Shown here piece after piece: positions 48,609 through 60,784 of a stretch of DNA of 64,000 nt. How positions within the stretch are numbered: the stretch's first letter is position 1; each line of letters starts with the position of its first letter. The DNA lies in assembly GCA_035233585.1 (NCBI GenBank), contig CP141160.1:26541499-26605498 (forward strand). The letters run 5' to 3'. The position numbers and the translations under genes are program-made. The notes beneath the pieces are model-generated. The model had not been told where the DNA came from and ran no database searches. It saw only the letters and a program-made list of their open reading frames with translations. This stretch comes from Antiaris toxicaria. Taxonomy: Eukaryota; Streptophyta; Magnoliopsida; Rosales; Moraceae.

Positions 48609-49575
48609 ATTTTACACATTTAAATAAAATCAAATATAAAATTATTATTAATTAAAAGTATAATTTATTTATTTGGTCTTTTAATTATAAATATTCTATT
48701 ACTTTAATCCATGACAAATTTTATTATAATTAAAATTTCAAGAATTAAAATGACAAAATATACATATGTTAAGAACTAAATAAACGAATTACCCAATTTA
48801 AAATAAATGCTACGACTCTGTGAATTATTCCACCGACAAAATATATGGTATAAGTTATAACATTTAATCCTTTCTAGTTTGCAAATCTTGCATAAATAGT
48901 TATTCGAATGGTCTAGTGGACTATAGTAACGAATTCCCATATAAAACGTTGTATTTGCAACTTTTTACCATTTTCCATCACAGGGTTTGGACTTTGCCTT
49001 TGTTTATATAATTGAGTGAAGGCCACGTAAAAGCTTTTGTTTCTTGGAAATCCCTTTGGTGGCAACGTGGCAAAGTGGATTTGGAAGTAATAACGTCCAG
49101 ATGAAGTGGGAAATGACACATTTAATGCTGCCTATTTAAGGGATTTTAGATGAGTGCTAGTGCAAATAAGAGCATGCCGTTACGAGGAAAAGGATGCCCT
49201 TATGATACTCGCGCAAACCACGACGACCACAAAGATATTTCTCTGGCCACAAGATATAATAAATTGCAGAATTAATTAGTTGGATACCAGAATGTAATAT
49301 ATGATTAAGAACAAAATACCTCTTTTCTACACATACTGAGCTTAGCAACGCTAAAATTATGCCAGTTTTTTTTTTTTTACAAACGTTACTAGCTAGTAAA
49401 GTTATCGTTTATGGCAGACATAATTACATCTGCGTAAAGGGGAGGGGAAAATAGAAAAGAGAAGTAGAGAAAAAGATAATTTCCAACCTTTTTCATTTCA
49501 TGTTATATTCTTTTAACAATTAAATTAATTTTTTAACGGTTTTATCTAAAATTAAGAGCAATAATGCATTTCACA
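48609..49575. other. Intergenic, no gene seen
   Basis: AT-rich to about 48900, then mixed. Small minus-strand frames at 48913-49119 and 49157-49348 have no recognisable features. Confidence 0.5.
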
Positions 49576-50394
49576 TAAAGGTGGCAATTCATATAGATAG
49601 GTCATATTTGTGACGTATTTGACTCGTATGTTGACACGAATACATTCGATACAAATACGATCCGTTTAATAATCGTGTCAAAAAGCAAAACTCGAACACG
49701 ACTCATTAATAAACGGGTTGACACGACACGACACGACATGTTTATGATCCATTTTTCAAACGGGTCATAAATATGTTATGTCATGTTTGCTGAACACACT
49801 TACTAAAAGGTCACAAATAAGTCATTCAATCTGTTATTAACTCATTTAACTACAAATAAGTCATTCAATCTATTATTGACCCATTTAATTAACTTGTTAT
49901 TAACCTATTTAACTAACATATTATTGATCAATTTAACTAACCTATCATCAATTTTAACATTAAAAAAAACTTATAAAACACCTGAATAATAATCAAATTA
50001 TAATAATCAAATTAAGTTCACAATCAAGTTACACCTAAATTCAGATCACAAAAGATAAACACAAAACTAAATATACATCTAAAAACTAAAATATATATTT
50101 TATATTTAGATTTTGAATTTAAAATTTTAAACCTTAAAACTTTATATAATATATATTAAAAATTATAAATAGGTAATTTATAAATCGTGTTCATATTAAC
50201 CCATATATAACTCATTTATTAAACGGGTTATTTTATGTTAATTGCAGGTTGGTGCAGGTTCAATCTTTTATTTAATCGTGTTTGGCAGGTTCGACCCATT
50301 TTGACCCAAACCTATTTAAGGAAAATCTAAACTCTCCAGCTTCGTACAAGTTTCGTATCGTGTTGTCGTGTCGTGACTCAAATTATCAATCTTA
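49576..50394. mobile_element. Non-autonomous hAT-type element with 8-bp target duplication
   Basis: The 819-bp element is bounded by a perfect 8-bp duplication, ATTTCACA, at 49568-49575 and 50395-50402. Ends are taaaggtggcaattc and aattatcaatctta, which are weak inverted repeats. Towards each end there are clustered gacacgacacgacacga / gtgttgtcgtgtcgtg words and acgggt motifs, and the middle repeats ttattaaccatttaactaac-like units. The 8-bp duplication and taaaggtggcaa-type end are usual for hAT elements. It has no transposase. Confidence 0.85.
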
Positions 50395-50674
50395 ATTTCA
50401 CATTATAAATTTTAATATAAATATTCATAAATTAAATCAATAAAAATTTTACCTAATAATTACAAAGTTATTTTGAACTCGTCATGCAAAATAAAAGGTT
50501 CTATAGCAAAAAGACCCGACCAAAAAACAAATAATTGCATCATTTGTTGAGATTAACAAAGCATAATGAATAGTAAATATCTTCCTAGTTTTGCAATTGT
50601 ATACGGTGTGCCTGTCTATAATTAGGCATTCTGTTGGCTAAGATCAGAAGACAAGTTTTTTTTTTTTTTAGGGG

Positions 50675-51668
50675 TAAGGTTACAGTAGGAACTTTAAAAT
50701 AGTATTTATTATAAATACATATTTTTAAACCGTTCAAATGTAATAAAATGATTAGATTTGCTTATCTATAATAGTTATAATATACGTTAATACAATGTAT
50801 TATAGAATAACAAATTTAAAAAAAATATAAAAATTTATCAAAAATAAAAATAAACTTAAAAATCCGCCCTAACCGCCGATCTCCCCAATGTTCAAACCCC
50901 CCTAAACTGCTCGTTAGACCATCACCCCCCATCTCTAACTCAGCTTTGGGAGAGAGAAAGAGAGAATGAAGGAAGGGGAGTGAGTAGATCCGCTGTAGGA
51001 GATTGCACATCTGTAGGTGGAATGTCACGGGTCAGGCCCAACGTTAGGGTGGAAGGCTGGGGCCATTGCCTTCGTTTTCAGCTTGGCTTCGAGAGAGAGA
51101 AAGAGAGAGGGGGAATGGGTAAATCCAGCGTGAGAGACCGCTATTCTGCTAATGGAAGGTCATGAGAAGGGACCGACGTTGTGGTGGAAGGTCGAGGCCA
51201 TCACCTTCGTCTTCGACTCAACTCTAGGAGAAATAATAAGAGAAGGAGGGGGAGTAGGTAAATCCGACATGGGAAACCGCAATTCTATTGGTAGAAGGTC
51301 ATAAGGAGATGCTGACGTCACGATGGAAGGTCGGGATCATCACCTTCGTCTCTGGCTCGGCTCCAAGAGAGAGAAAGAGAGAAGAAAGGGGGAGGGAGGT
51401 CGTAGTGGTGAGGGGTCTTGTTGACAATTGAAGGAAAGGGTTAGAAGGTCGTCGGCGAGGCCGATGCCAGTGAGGTGGCTGATTGTGTTTGGATAAGTTT
51501 GGGGTTTTTTTTATTATTTTTGTTTCTTGATTTTTTTAATTTATTAATCTACTATTCTATAAAATATGATATATTATAATAAGTAAATCTTAATTTTTAA
51601 AATATATTTGAATAGTTTAAAAAACATATCTTTAATAGATGTTATTTTAGAATTCTTACATGGCCTTA
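50675..51668. mobile_element. Non-autonomous DNA transposon with ~100-bp terminal inverted repeats and minisatellite core
   Basis: The left end (taaggttacagtaggaactt ... gatttgcttat) is inversely repeated at the right end (ataagtaaatc ... aattcttacatggcctta), with about 100 bases per arm at moderate identity. The core, about 50943-51400, holds three and a part copies of a ~137-bp GC-richer unit. Long arms suggest a Mutator-like element, but I could not find a clean target duplication, so the superfamily is open. Confidence 0.75.
50943..51400. repeat. Minisatellite, ~137-bp unit, about 3.3 copies
   Basis: Each unit runs: gagagagaaagagag-like block, ggggagt.ggtaaatcc, a ..gagaccgc.attct block, ggaaggtcatgag, gacgttgtggtggaagg, then ccatcaccttcgtcttc. 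Unit starts are near 50943, 51080, 51217 and a partial at 51357. The units differ by many substitutions, so the array is old. Confidence 0.8.
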
Positions 51669-53740
51669 ACTTGATTTTATATTGAAAATGTCTGGTTTTA
51701 TTTTATTTTATTTTTTGGGTGGATATAAAAATGTCTGCTATGTGATCACATGTAGCAACGATTAATTAATTTGGGGGCAAGATTGAAGATTCTTTTGATT
51801 TTACGTTACCCATGTCACGTGCTGCTACCTTGGCAATGCTAGTTGTCAAGGTGGGCTGGTCTAAAAATCTGACTAATGGTAAACTATGCCTCCTTAGCCC
51901 GTTTTCGTGGTTCCCATGTTCGCCAACTCAACAGCCTGGCTACCGGCAAGCCCCTTTTCTTATTTTTCAAGTATAATAATCATCATCATCCGAGAACTAA
52001 TTATAATTTCCCAATAATTTTTTATATAATATAATTTCATGTATAAATATAATAAATATTTTTATAAAATTAGATAAATAATTAATATTAAATTAAAATA
52101 AATATTATAATATTAAATAAAATAAGTATAATAATTAATCTGTAAAACATGATATTAAAATATAAATTTAACATAACAATAACAATAATAATAAAAAAAA
52201 TAATAATAAAAGTATTATTATATTAAAAAATAAATTTAATAATAATTATATCTAAAACAAGTATACTCAAGTATTTGTAATTTTTTGAACTTGAAATTGG
52301 ATATAAATTCTACATGTGGTAGTAAAATTAGATTTATTAGTGTCGTGATTATACCACGGAACCATGATGGTGATCGAAGAAGCTTACTCCCAATTTAATC
52401 ACAATAGCCAAAAAAAAAAAATCTTCATAATTTTTTTTCTTATTTCCCTCCTTTAAAATTTTAAATTGTAATATTTGCTTAGCTTTTTTTTTTTTAATGC
52501 TAGTTTTACTCCAAATTTTAATTTTTAGTATACTCGTATTTCAAATTTTGAATACTAAATGACAAAAAAAACACACTTTTAATAAAATCATAATTTTGTT
52601 AAAACTGTATTACATAATTTCACTTAGCCTATGTTTGGTATTCTAATAAGTGCGAAGAAGGAAGTTGGATAAGGGATTTTTGAAAGAAAAATGAAATCTT
52701 ATATGTTGTTTGGTATAGTAAAAAATGGGAAGGAAATTTTAGGTCACTCACTAGATTTTTTATCATTTCGACTCTAGAAAAAAAATAGGAGTGAAGGTAA
52801 GACAATAAAAGATAGAACATAAAATAATTATTTTAACTATAATTTCTCATTATCTTTTAATTTATATAAACATAAAATGGTAACATGTATTAGATTAGAT
52901 GTTTTATTTCATCTTTACTTTATTTTCTATCAAATATCATGAAAGAAGACCACATCCCTTCTTTCTCAATTAGCTATTTTATCATTTAATCATTTCTATA
53001 TTCCATCCCCGTTACAAAATATAACATTAATGTATGAAAATAAAGATATAGAAAAAAGATAACTCATTAACAAAATAGTTGCACTATTGTTTCATATTAG
53101 AATTTTGGTTTAATTCTCTCCCTCCTAAAAAAGGCTTCTGCTTCCTTCACTATGCCAATAATCCAGTATTAATGGAGAAAAAGTATTTGAGTGTCTTCTT
53201 AAATGCTCTTGATTATATGATGTCCTTTTTTCATAATTGGTTCCCCTTGGCTTGACCCTTAAGCAAGCAATTGGATGGATATTCTTCTGAAGAAAACATT
53301 TATTGGGTCGGACCATATTTGAAATGTAATCCTCTGATCGGCGAAGCTTTTTATAAAGCTTTTAGAAAGTGAACCAGACACATGTGGTCTTCCATGCCTC
53401 TCCGCTTTACAATTCCCTTTTATTATTATTATTATTATTATTATTTTATTTTTGAAAGGCACCATACGATCTGTACACAAACAATCATGCTTAGCGGGTG
53501 CTCGAACTTTGAGTTATACGTATTTGTTGTCTTGTACGATCCGTACTTGTACCCTCCATATACAACTTTTAAAAGGCAAAAATCTTCAAATATAGTAGTT
53601 AATGAAACAACGACCGGCAAAAAATTGTATGACGGATTTAAAAAAAAAAAAAAGTGTGCCGGAGTTGGAAATATGGACAATAAATAAGCGTTTAATAACA
53701 AAGGTCCTTGTAAAGATCATCGAGAAACAAGAAAAACTAA
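51669..53740. other. Intergenic, no gene seen
   Basis: Very AT-rich between 52000 and 53100. A possible MITE may start at 52627 (gcctatgtttggtattc, after TTA), but no matching end is clear. There is an (ATT)n at 53421-53445. Confidence 0.45.
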
Positions 53741-54012
53741 GGGTTAGTTTGGATAGAGTTTTAGAGATATATTTTTAAAGATGTTAGTTTTAAAAATTAG
53801 ATATGATTTTGGAGGTTGTGTTTAGAATAAATGTTTTGAAAAAAAATTTGTTATAGAAATAAGAGAATTTCAATTTTAAATTTTGTGATAAAAAATTAAT
53901 GTCTAGAAATATGTATAAATACTATTGGAGGTTCGAAGAAATGTTAAAGACAAACAAAATTTGACTTCAAAATACTAAAATCATGTATTTAAACCCTTAA
54001 TCCAAACACCTC
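53741..54012. mobile_element. Tourist-like MITE, third type, 272 bp
   Basis: Flanked by TAA at 53738-53740 and 54013-54015. Ends gggttagtttggatagag and taatccaaacacctc are imperfect inverted repeats. The body is not related to the other MITEs here as far as I can see. Confidence 0.78.
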
Positions 54013-54015
54013 TAA

Positions 54016-55647
54016 GCTGACATATTTGTTATATTGGACTAGAAATAAGATAAAGACAAAATCTAGGCAACATAACCCGTCATCACCACTCTGCCAATTT
54101 TTACAATTAAAATTATCAAAATAGTCACTTATTTTTATTCATTGATTAACATGATACAATTTTATTTTAATTGATATATAAGTTGTATCATTTTTAGTCT
54201 AGTATTAAATTTTTATGCTTATGTTGATATAATAATCTTTAAATTTGTGTCATTCACAAACTTTCTCCAATAAATCTTCTATACTTAGCAAAAAAAAAAA
54301 AAAAAACTTATGTTCTAAATGTTAAATTGTTTTTTTGATCAAAATAATATACAAATAAAAAAATAGTAGAACTTTATACAAATCTAATAATTAAAAATAG
54401 AATTTAAGATTTGTTGTTCTTTAAACTATTCCCATAATATTTATTTTCTATGTCATATAAATATAACAACTTGACTATATAACTAAATACTGAAAATATA
54501 TGAACAACTATATAAAGCGTAAAACATTAATTAGAGGGATAACTGAATAAAAAAAATAAAACAAACTCTAAAATCAGAACTTTAATAATAGAATAATTTT
54601 TTCATTTCCTTTCACATAACTCTTTTTTTTTTTTTTTTTGCCAAAGACTTTCCACTACATTTTAAGAATAATAAAAAGTTGCAAGTAAAAATATCGTCCG
54701 TGCCATCTAAAAGTAACAAAGAATGCAGACATACAATTTTCAACCAAAAAAATTATTTTAAAAAATCAGAGCAAAATAATAAAAAGTAAAGCAAAGAAAT
54801 GAGTTGAAGTATATAGTTAGGGATAGGTATGTTTAATATATTCAATCAAATCAATCCAATTCATCTATAAGAATATGATATTCAAACACTGTTGAATTAA
54901 ATTTAGATAGCAATTTGATTTATTCAATTAAATTAAATTGGATATTAGATTTGAATATTGAAAATTCAATAAATCTAATCCAATTCATATACTTAATTTT
55001 ATATTAAAACAATTATATATATTATACAATGTAATATATATCCAATTTATTTTTTTTTAGAGATATGTGTTTTTTCTTAGTGTGTTATGATGTTTAATTT
55101 TATGTTTATCTTTTTTCTAATATTTTGTTTTTAATTAGACAATGATTATATTTTATTAACTTAAAGTTTTTTTTATTTCATTTACTTTTTTTTTTTTAGT
55201 TTGAAAGTGGAGAGATTCGAATTCTTTATTATTATTAGATTATGTTTGAAATTATTATGTTTGGTGGTTTTTATTTATTATTATATAATGAATGGATGTT
55301 AAAGGTTAAATTGATGTTTAAAAAATATGATTTATCTTTTTGAATAGGTATTAATAAATTATTATAAAAACATATAATTTAATTTAATTTGTTAAATTTT
55401 AGATTGAATCAAAATAAATTAAATTATATTGATTAAATTTTAAAATAAAATTTATAATTAAATTAGACCCTAAATGATAAAATAAAAATTGGTTTTGATC
55501 GAATCACTATCCTTCCAAACATAGCTGTGTCCAGGAGATGGACCGTATACAGCCAAAGCCGGGTAGTCACGTGGAAGCTTCTTTAGTTATAATGCTTCCA
55601 CATAGCAAACTGCACCCACTCCTCCATTTTTTTTTTAATATAATTTT

Positions 55648-55687
<40 letters not shown>

Positions 55688-56930
55688 CTCCGTCTCTCTG
55701 AAAAATCAGCCCCCAAATTTTTGGCTTTTTGTGGTCATGGATCCATAGATAACCTTGCCCTTTTACTTTTCCTCCACGTTTTAATAAAACAAATCCTCTT
55801 CCCTCCCCTATTTCCAATTCACTTTTATTGCATTTTTTATTTTCTCAAATTTTTTGGATAGTTTTATATTGATTTTACTTTCCCATTTCAAATGTCAAGT
55901 TGGGACATGGGTGGACGACAACTCTCGATGATGAAAGATGGATGTTGCTTTGTACTTGAATCGTTTTGGCGTCATACAAAACTAGGAAGTCTAGTCCCTA
56001 GGGTGGAATTCACTTATGTGCGCATCCTAGCATTCCCGTAAACAATTTTGATTAAGCAGCGCAATCTTTAATATTTTTCAGAATATTTTGTCCCCTTCCC
56101 ACAGAAGAAGGGGACAAAACAAAACGATAGGGCGAAAATGGAAAAAGAAAAAGGACGGAGAGAGATAGACCGAGAGGGAAAGTGCGTGAGTGCCCTGGTG
56201 GGGGATAGATTTCCACCCAAACCTTCGTCCAAGTCCAACATCTTTGACTTCAGTTCCATTTTTTTTTTCTTTTAATATAAACTTTGGTTTCATCATTCAT
56301 GAAAAATAAATTTCAATAGACTTGTATTTCTCTTAAGGGGGAAAAAAAAACATGTCTCTTCGTCAAAATTGTAAATACAAAATATGTCTATCTCTATTTA
56401 GAATTAGCTAAACTTAGGGAAACTAAAGATTTATGACCTTACTTAAACATTTGTAATTTTTTTGTCTTATAATTTTTATAATTTTTACTTTTTTTTTAAT
56501 AAAAGTTGTAAATATAGATCGGGTTCAACAAATTAGCTTGTAGCCTATCTTTTTGACCTATAGGCCAACTTAGCCCAGCCCACGTGGACACTTTGGTCGT
56601 ATTGTCCGTATAGACAAAAACATGCAATTTACTTTAATTATTTTATGAAAATTGTTATTTACTTCATTTTTCCACTTATTTTTGGTTGCACAAGTCAGAC
56701 CAAGTTGGATCGTGCAGTCAATATTTATAACTCCACAACTAAAGATAAAGATCAAGCAAGCATATTTCTTAAATTTCTCTATGAAAAATTTAAAGGAATG
56801 TCCTTTAGATTAATGTTATTTCTTAATCTTAAATACAATGTTCTCTCCATTTTTCATTATATATAAGTTTAATAATCACTGAATTATAATAGAATGACAC
56901 AAAATTTTTTTTTTTTAAATTTGAGTTAAG
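54016..56930. other. Intergenic, no gene seen
   Basis: 54820-55500 is AT-rich and full of ccaatccaattcat / gaattggat-like words, perhaps an old fold-back element. There is a (CT)n at 55650-55682. A perfect 13-bp hairpin lies at 56086-56119. The open frames at 55538-55861 and 56068-56296 are low-complexity. Confidence 0.45.
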
Positions 56931-57833
56931 TGTTGAAGGTGTGTCCAGCACGTATCAATCACTGTGATTGTTGCTCGGGTCATTCTAGTTGCCTATCATG
57001 ACTACGTAGCCAGGAGGCCATTCTTGGCATCAGAAAGCATAGCGAAGGACCTGTATGTCCACGATTAGGCTCAAACAAGCTCCCTAGGGAAAGGCCAACC
57101 AACACCGACCACTCTAGGTAGGGAACAACTATGATCATCTTTGTAATACTGAAATGTGCTCGATCACCCTAAGATGATGATCAACCAAATACTATTATCA
57201 CAAAATTGCCCAAAAGGTCCAATTTGAGCTTTGCCATTAGGAAGAGTAGGGCAGTCAGGTGCACGCATGACCTCCACCCATTTACCCGCGGTCTCCATCG
57301 ACCAACCCATGGGCCTTGCTCCACTACTTTGCAATGCTAGTGTCCTAATTCCCCTACTAATTGTACAACCTAAAAACTGCACTTGGGCATAGACACTTAT
57401 ATCCCTCTTGTAGTCCTACACCACCTAACACTGGTATATGCACCACTACTTGTATTAGCTGGCATTGTAGAGATCGTGGGGCACGTGGCATCAAGCCAAT
57501 AGGAACCAACCATCAATAAACCCAACACGAGGTCAACACGTTGGGACCACTTTGGACTACATTCCTTTAAATATAGACTACATTTCTTATTCAAACTCTA
57601 TTTATTCACTTGTTCTTTGCTGCCTTAAGCATTAGAGTGCCTTTGGCAGACACCTTACCAATGTCCCCCTTACCCAAAGGTGTTCTTTTACGTTTTGTAG
57701 ATAACTTAGTAAAGCAAGTCGCCATAAGACTTTTCCGTTTTGTAGATAACCAAGCGAGGCAAGTCGCCATACGACCAATCACGTCAAGTGATTCTGTCTG
57801 GTGTTGTGTTGAGTTTTTAGCATCAACATTAAG
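56926..57833 (+). mobile_element. Solo LTR, 898 bp, with TTAAG target duplication
   Basis: The element is 56931-57828, between direct repeats TTAAG at 56926-56930 and 57829-57833. It starts tgttgaaggtgtgtc and ends tagcatcaaca, so its tips form the TGTTGA/TCAACA inverted pair typical of LTRs. A TATA-like ttaaatatagac at about 57566 precedes a C/T-rich leader-like part, which suggests + orientation. Near the 3' end a ~45-bp unit (cgttttgtagataac ... caagtcgccat) is present twice in tandem, about 57691-57780. No internal retrotransposon genes or second LTR are nearby. Confidence 0.88.
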
Positions 57834-60616
57834 GAAGGTATGTTCCTTAATTATGCTTGAGCTTTGAGGATTGTAGTGCTGTTAGTTGGATAACTAATTG
57901 AAGTGAGAGGCTAGTGGTTTGAGGCTAAGGAAATACTTGAGTGACCTATTTGAAATTGGGCCTGATTTCCCAAGAAACATAAAAACTCAAGTCCTTTATT
58001 ACAATTTTCATGCATTAGTTGCATAATGTACTTGTCTCCGTTCAATATTAAACTTAAATATACACAGGTAATATACTTATTTATTAGACATCCTATAAAA
58101 TGATATTTGTAAATTTATTTTATGTGTTATTATAATAATTGACAATCAATTAATTCTAACATAACATTTGTAAATGATATTTATCATTTATACTAATAAT
58201 TTTAAATATTATACATTACAAAATTTTAAGTAGAAAATTACATAGAAATCAATTAACAGTTACAATGTGGTACATACAATATTACAAATGCAGGATAAAT
58301 CTAGTCGTTGGATAGAATAACTTTCCTCTATACACGCACACACACACACACGCTCTTTTATTGCCAAAAAAATAAAAAAATAAAAGCGGTGGACATGAAA
58401 ACGGAAGTTCTTCTACGATCGATTCCTTTCATGCATAATCAACCGTTTGTTTGATGTTTAAAAGCCCTTTTGTTTGGTGTTTCGAAGCTCGTGCTACACT
58501 GAGGCGGCAAAAGACAAGCAAAATTAACGGGAAATACGAAGTCCCAGTCCACATCCCACCTTGACTTGGGGATTCAATATGGGCCATAATGACTACGAGC
58601 CCGATCCATATTCAGGATGAGACGAGCGATAAAGGCGGTTTACGAATGGGATGGTTTAGTTTGCTATAAAAAATTACTCAAACCAAGATTTGTCCATTGT
58701 TCATGGTCAGCGAGATAGTTTGACGATTGGTGATTTGCGAGTGGTTTACTGCGTTTCAGTACGTACAAGAAAATCTGAACACACGTAGTTTCGTATAATC
58801 AGAAAAAGAAGTAACGAACAGCATGGAAAAGCCCAAAACAGAACTGTCCATTTTACTTTGCGGAGGGGGGCAGTTTAGCCCTTTTTTTGTGCTCCCCCTG
58901 CGTAGCCTCTAGAAAGGTTATCCTGGTCAATTGCCATTTTAACTTGTAAAACATCCACCATCTCGTTCTTGTGCTTTCGGCTCTAAGTTTATGTGGGCTA
59001 GGTAGGTCCTTTACGAATTCTTTTCCTCAACTTCTCGTCATTTAGGTATACTTCTTTACAGTAAATTTTAAATTTTAAAAGATCATCAGTTATTAGAAAT
59101 AGAGTAACAAATGTGTCATGAATCAAAACATAGAATCTACTTTTTGATAATAAATAAGAAAGAAAAAAAAGAAAGAAAGAAAGAAATTGAAGAAAAAATA
59201 ATTGTTGTAATTTACCCAAAAATAAAGCCATCATGCAACGTCTATACTAAATTTTAATCCTGAATTCAGAAATTCAAGTGCACCTATGGGCCTATGGAGA
59301 TCTAGCCTCCATTTACTTTTACTTACGGTCTCAGTGGAAGATTCTCAAGGCCAAGGAAGAAGAAAAAGAGAAAAAACTGAAGACGAGAGAGGAATCCATA
59401 AAATTTAAGTTATTTGATTTTCACCAATTTAAATATACTTCGAGCAAAAAATAAACCCAAGTTTTTTTTTTAATTATTTCAGAAATCTCACCCGAAGAGT
59501 GTGTTCCTTTTCTTTTTATTTTTTTTTGGAAGAATGTCACGTCTATAATATGGAGTGGACTGTGGAAGAAGATAGAATTACGAGATAATTTTTATCAAAC
59601 TTGCACGCCTTGAAAGCGTAATTACATTGTGCAAGCGATCCTTCCCTTTCACGTTTGATTTTGTTGGGAGGATTTGTCCCTTCTTCGTCTTGCATGAACT
59701 TGCAAGCCACGCATCGTGGCTTCACCACTCCCACTTTCTTACTTTTTTGCCACTTAAATATACTCCTAAAAAAGCCCACGACCAGTATGACCGACCCAAA
59801 TAACAAACAAAAAAGGAAAAAAATTTTTTTTTTGAGAAATTAAAAATTAAAAATAAAAAAGCAGGCCCCAGTTGACCCTTTTTTTAATAAATATTTTATG
59901 CTTATTTTGTATAGCATGTCCATACCTAGTCACAATCCGACTAAAGAGTTAGTTGGTGTAAATGTGATTATCTCGGTTTCTATGTTAGACGTAAAAATAC
60001 TTATTAGATCTTAAGAGAATTTTCTTTATTCTCTTTAACTTTTTTTTGAATATGATTAAGTTTAAAATTAAAATAATTTTTTCCTTTCTATTTATTTTTC
60101 TTATCTTATTTTTGAAATAGATCAAATTTTACTAAATAACTTTTCTATTATAAAAATAGAAATTTTTTACCGATTCAAACACCATTTTATTTTTAGATAA
60201 AAAAGATTTTTTAATTTCAAATCAAATATTTTTCAATTCCAAAAATAAACATCCTATCCAAATAATAAATTTCCTAAATAAATTATAGGCTTGTGATTGG
60301 CTAGTCTTTCTCTATTGTGGACTACCTGCTGGCAGTAATTTCTCTTTTACTACAGTGAATTACTTGAAAGATGTTGAAACAGACAGAACCATAAGAGTGA
60401 TACTTTTGGTACCCTTTTTAAAAATAAGGTCCCTATTCACTATTGTATCGAAAGTGTTCCTTATATAATTTAAAGAGAAGGGTATTGGAGTGAACGGCAG
60501 TTTCTCATTTTTAGCTGCTTCTGTTGGGTTTTTTGTGCATTGCCTCTTGGCAAGGAGATTAGAGAGAGAGAGAGAGAGAGACAGAGACAGAGAGAAAGAG
60601 GGATAATATATCAGAA
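57834..60616. other. Intergenic, no gene seen
   Basis: AT-rich, with an (AC)n run at 58333-58352. An (AG)n at 60562-60580 lies just before the next exon and is probably promoter or leader. I see no other supported feature. Confidence 0.5.
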
Positions 60617-60784
60617 ATGGAACAAAAGTTGTATGGGTTGGGACATCTTTTCATGACAATATTCCTCCACAACTATTCGTCGTTCATAGTGATTCCTGCG
60701 ATCACCGACGTCACTATGTCCGCGCTTTGTCCCGGAAAAGATGAGTGCTCACTTGCCATATACCTCACTGGTATTCAACAAGCG
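60617..60784 (+). CDS. MFS transporter of the HIAT1-like family, first exon only
   Basis: The exon encodes 56 residues, from MEQKLYGLGHLFMTIFLHNY through SSFIVIPAITDVTMSALCPG to KDECSLAIYLTGIQQA, and ends in frame at a gcg|gtaata donor. This is the N-terminus of plant proteins related to hippocampus abundant transcript 1 (tetracycline-resistance-like MFS carriers, such as Arabidopsis At2g16970-At2g16990, from memory). It covers the first membrane helix and the start of the second. Their substrate is not settled as far as I know. A (GA)n-rich leader precedes the ATG. I found no further exon in the remaining 3.2 kb, so the gene either has a long first intron running past the window or is an orphan fragment. 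Confidence 0.75.

Noticed and set aside
52625..52990. Possible further MITE starting gcctatgtttggtattc after a TTA
   Set aside because: No matching inverted end or second TTA at a convincing place was found.
55538..55861. 107-codon open frame
   Set aside because: Half of it is a (CT)n-encoded Leu-Ser run and the rest is Phe/Leu-rich AT-rich DNA.
57164..57867. Small open frames on both strands
   Set aside because: They fall inside the 898-bp solo LTR and have no retrotransposon domain.
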